Source: a virus. Taken from it: 43,212 bases of DNA. Below are positions 42,319 to 43,212 of the stretch, piece by piece (position 1 is the first letter of the stretch; every line of letters begins with the position of its first letter). The DNA is taken from positions 1 through 43,212 of IMG/VR virus record IMGVR_UViG_3300035666_000051, one strand, 5' to 3'. The notes under the pieces are model-generated. The model worked only from the letters and a program-made list of their open reading frames with translations, had not been told where the DNA came from and did not search any database. The translations under genes and the position numbers were made by a program.

Positions 42319-43212
42319 ATGGCAGATAGAAATATATCATACGCTACAAGAGACTTCGCGGCAATTAGAGTTGAGTTACAAAATTATGTAAGAACTTATT
42401 ATCCCGAACTTATTCAAGATTTTAATGACGCCTCAGTATTTTCAGTATTTCTTGATTTAAACGCTGCTGTAGCTGACAATCTTAATTTTCATATTGATAG
42501 AAGTTTACAAGAGACAGTATTACAATATGCTCAACAAAAGTCTTCAATCTACAATATAGCTAGAACTTATGGTTTGAAAATACCTGGAATGAGACCATCT
42601 GTGGCTCTTGTTGATTTTTCAATCACCGTTCCAGCCTTCGGAGATAAAGAAGATGAAAGATATCTTGGAACCTTACTAAGAGGTTCACAAGTAATCGGTG
42701 CGGGTATAGTTTTTGAAAACGTGGAAGATATTGATTTCGCTTCCCCATATAATTCTCAAGGTTTCCCTAATAGATTGAAAATACCAAATTTCAATGCTAA
42801 TGGAGTTTTAATCAATTACACAATAACAAAAAGAGAAGTTGTAGTAAACGGAATAACAAAAGTGTTCAAAAGAGTAATCACACCAAATGATGTTAGACCA
42901 TTCTTTGAATTGTTTTTACCTGAAAAAAATGTTTTAGGTATCACAAGTGTGTTATTGAAAAATGGAACTCAGTTTACTAACTTACCGAGCACTGCAGAAT
43001 TTTTAGGTTTACAAGATAGATGGTATGAAGTTGATGCATTAGCGGAAGATAGAATATTTGTAGAAGACCCAACAAAAGTTTCTGACCAACCCGGTATAAA
43101 AGTTGGTAGATACATTCAAACTCAAAATAGATTTATATCAGAGTTTACTTCAGAGGGTTTCAAGAAGTTAACGTTCGGTGGAGGTACAAATACAGCGCAA
43201 GATGCCTTAGAC
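42319..43212 (+). CDS. 6: Baseplate wedge protein, gp6-like (baseplate J family), 3' end outside window
   Basis: The frame from ATG 42319 stays open for 298 codons to the end of the window. It starts MADRNISYATRDFAAIRVEL and has YYPELIQDFNDASVFSVFLD, LNFHIDRSLQETVLQYAQQK, SSIYNIARTYGLKIPGMRPS, then beta-rich FSITVPAFGDKEDERYLGTL and LRGSQVIGAGIVFENVED. The order of helical start, a Y/HID...ET segment, S-I-N-ARTYGL and strands is that of T4 gp6 / baseplate J-like wedge proteins. It follows gp25 with 5 nt spacing and has an A-rich leader with no Shine-Dalgarno. gp6 forms the iris ring with gp7 and gp53. Confidence 0.88.
   Translation, partial: MADRNISYATRDFAAIRVELQNYVRTYYPELIQDFNDASVFSVFLDLNAAVADNLNFHIDRSLQETVLQYAQQKSSIYNIARTYGLKIPGMRPSVALVDFSITVPAFGDKEDERYLGTLLRGSQVIGAGIVFENVEDIDFASPYNSQGFPNRLKIPNFNANGVLINYTITKREVVVNGITKVFKRVITPNDVRPFFELFLPEKNVLGITSVLLKNGTQFTNLPSTAEFLGLQDRWYEVDALAEDRIFVEDPTKVSDQPGIKVGRYIQTQNRFISEFTSEGFKKLTFGGGTNTAQDALD

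Noticed and set aside
1-43212. CRISPR arrays, tRNA genes, insertion sequences, attachment sites
   Set aside because: Looked for regular direct repeats, cloverleaf-like gaps, transposase or integrase motifs; none was seen, and intergenic gaps are too short to hold arrays.

Overview
This window is a 43 kb piece of an AT-rich genome of a contractile-tailed (T4-like) bacteriophage. The diagnostic set is gp13-like neck protein, tail sheath, tail tube, gp26-like chaperone, tape measure, gp53-, gp25- and gp6-like baseplate proteins, plus T4-style replication genes (family B polymerase, gp32-like SSB, UvsX-like recombinase, FEN/RNase H, DnaB-like helicase). No capsid, portal, terminase, tRNA, CRISPR or integrase gene is visible. 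The host is most likely a Bacteroidota bacterium, for three reasons: most genes lack a Shine-Dalgarno sequence and have an A-rich leader; two TAnnTTTG (-7 type) promoter matches precede the polymerase and the ribonucleotide reductase; and there is a DUF5522-like small protein of a type I recall mainly from that phylum. This is inference. One promoter, in front of the SSB gene, instead fits a classical TTGACA/TATAAT layout.

Layout. 1-2.8 kb: two HtrL/YibB-like glycosyltransferase genes (the first cut by the window edge) and a small probable virion protein. 2.8-5.7 kb: DNA polymerase. 5.65-10.87 kb, minus strand: a small unknown, the gp13-like neck protein, a superoxide dismutase fused to a putative nuclease-like domain, a SNF2 helicase and a SET-domain methyltransferase. 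10.9-17.8 kb, plus strand: putative gp14- and gp15-like neck/tail-completion proteins, sheath, a HAD-like phosphatase and the tube. A 53-residue ribbon-helix-helix protein lies on the minus strand in front of the sheath. 17.9-32.9 kb: tail assembly chaperone with an apparent frameshifted extension, tape measure, a 1659-residue baseplate protein with an OmpA-like insert, a gp53-like protein and a 2268-residue hub-like protein ending in a TIG/IPT domain. 32.9-39.6 kb: small unknowns and the replication/recombination operon. 39.8-41.8 kb: class II ribonucleotide reductase and the DUF5522-like protein. 41.8 kb to the end: gp25 and the start of gp6.

Regulation can be read from the intergenic DNA. 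A TATATTTAT-type element precedes nearly all structural genes on both strands and is the best candidate for the late promoter. In three cases exactly 4 nt separate it from the ATG, which would make those mRNAs essentially leaderless; in three others the gap is 34 nt. A different element, ATATTTAATAA, precedes the SSB, helicase and reductase genes and may mark an earlier class. Four stem-loop terminators lie after sheath, after tube, and on either side of the SSB gene. Genes are tightly packed, often with TAATG or ATGA overlaps. No gap without a gene exceeds 300 bases.

The most unusual items are the superoxide dismutase fusion with its SNF2 and SET neighbours inside a neck-gene cluster, the probable +1 frameshift in the tail chaperone, the OmpA-like module in a baseplate protein, and the two-class promoter system.
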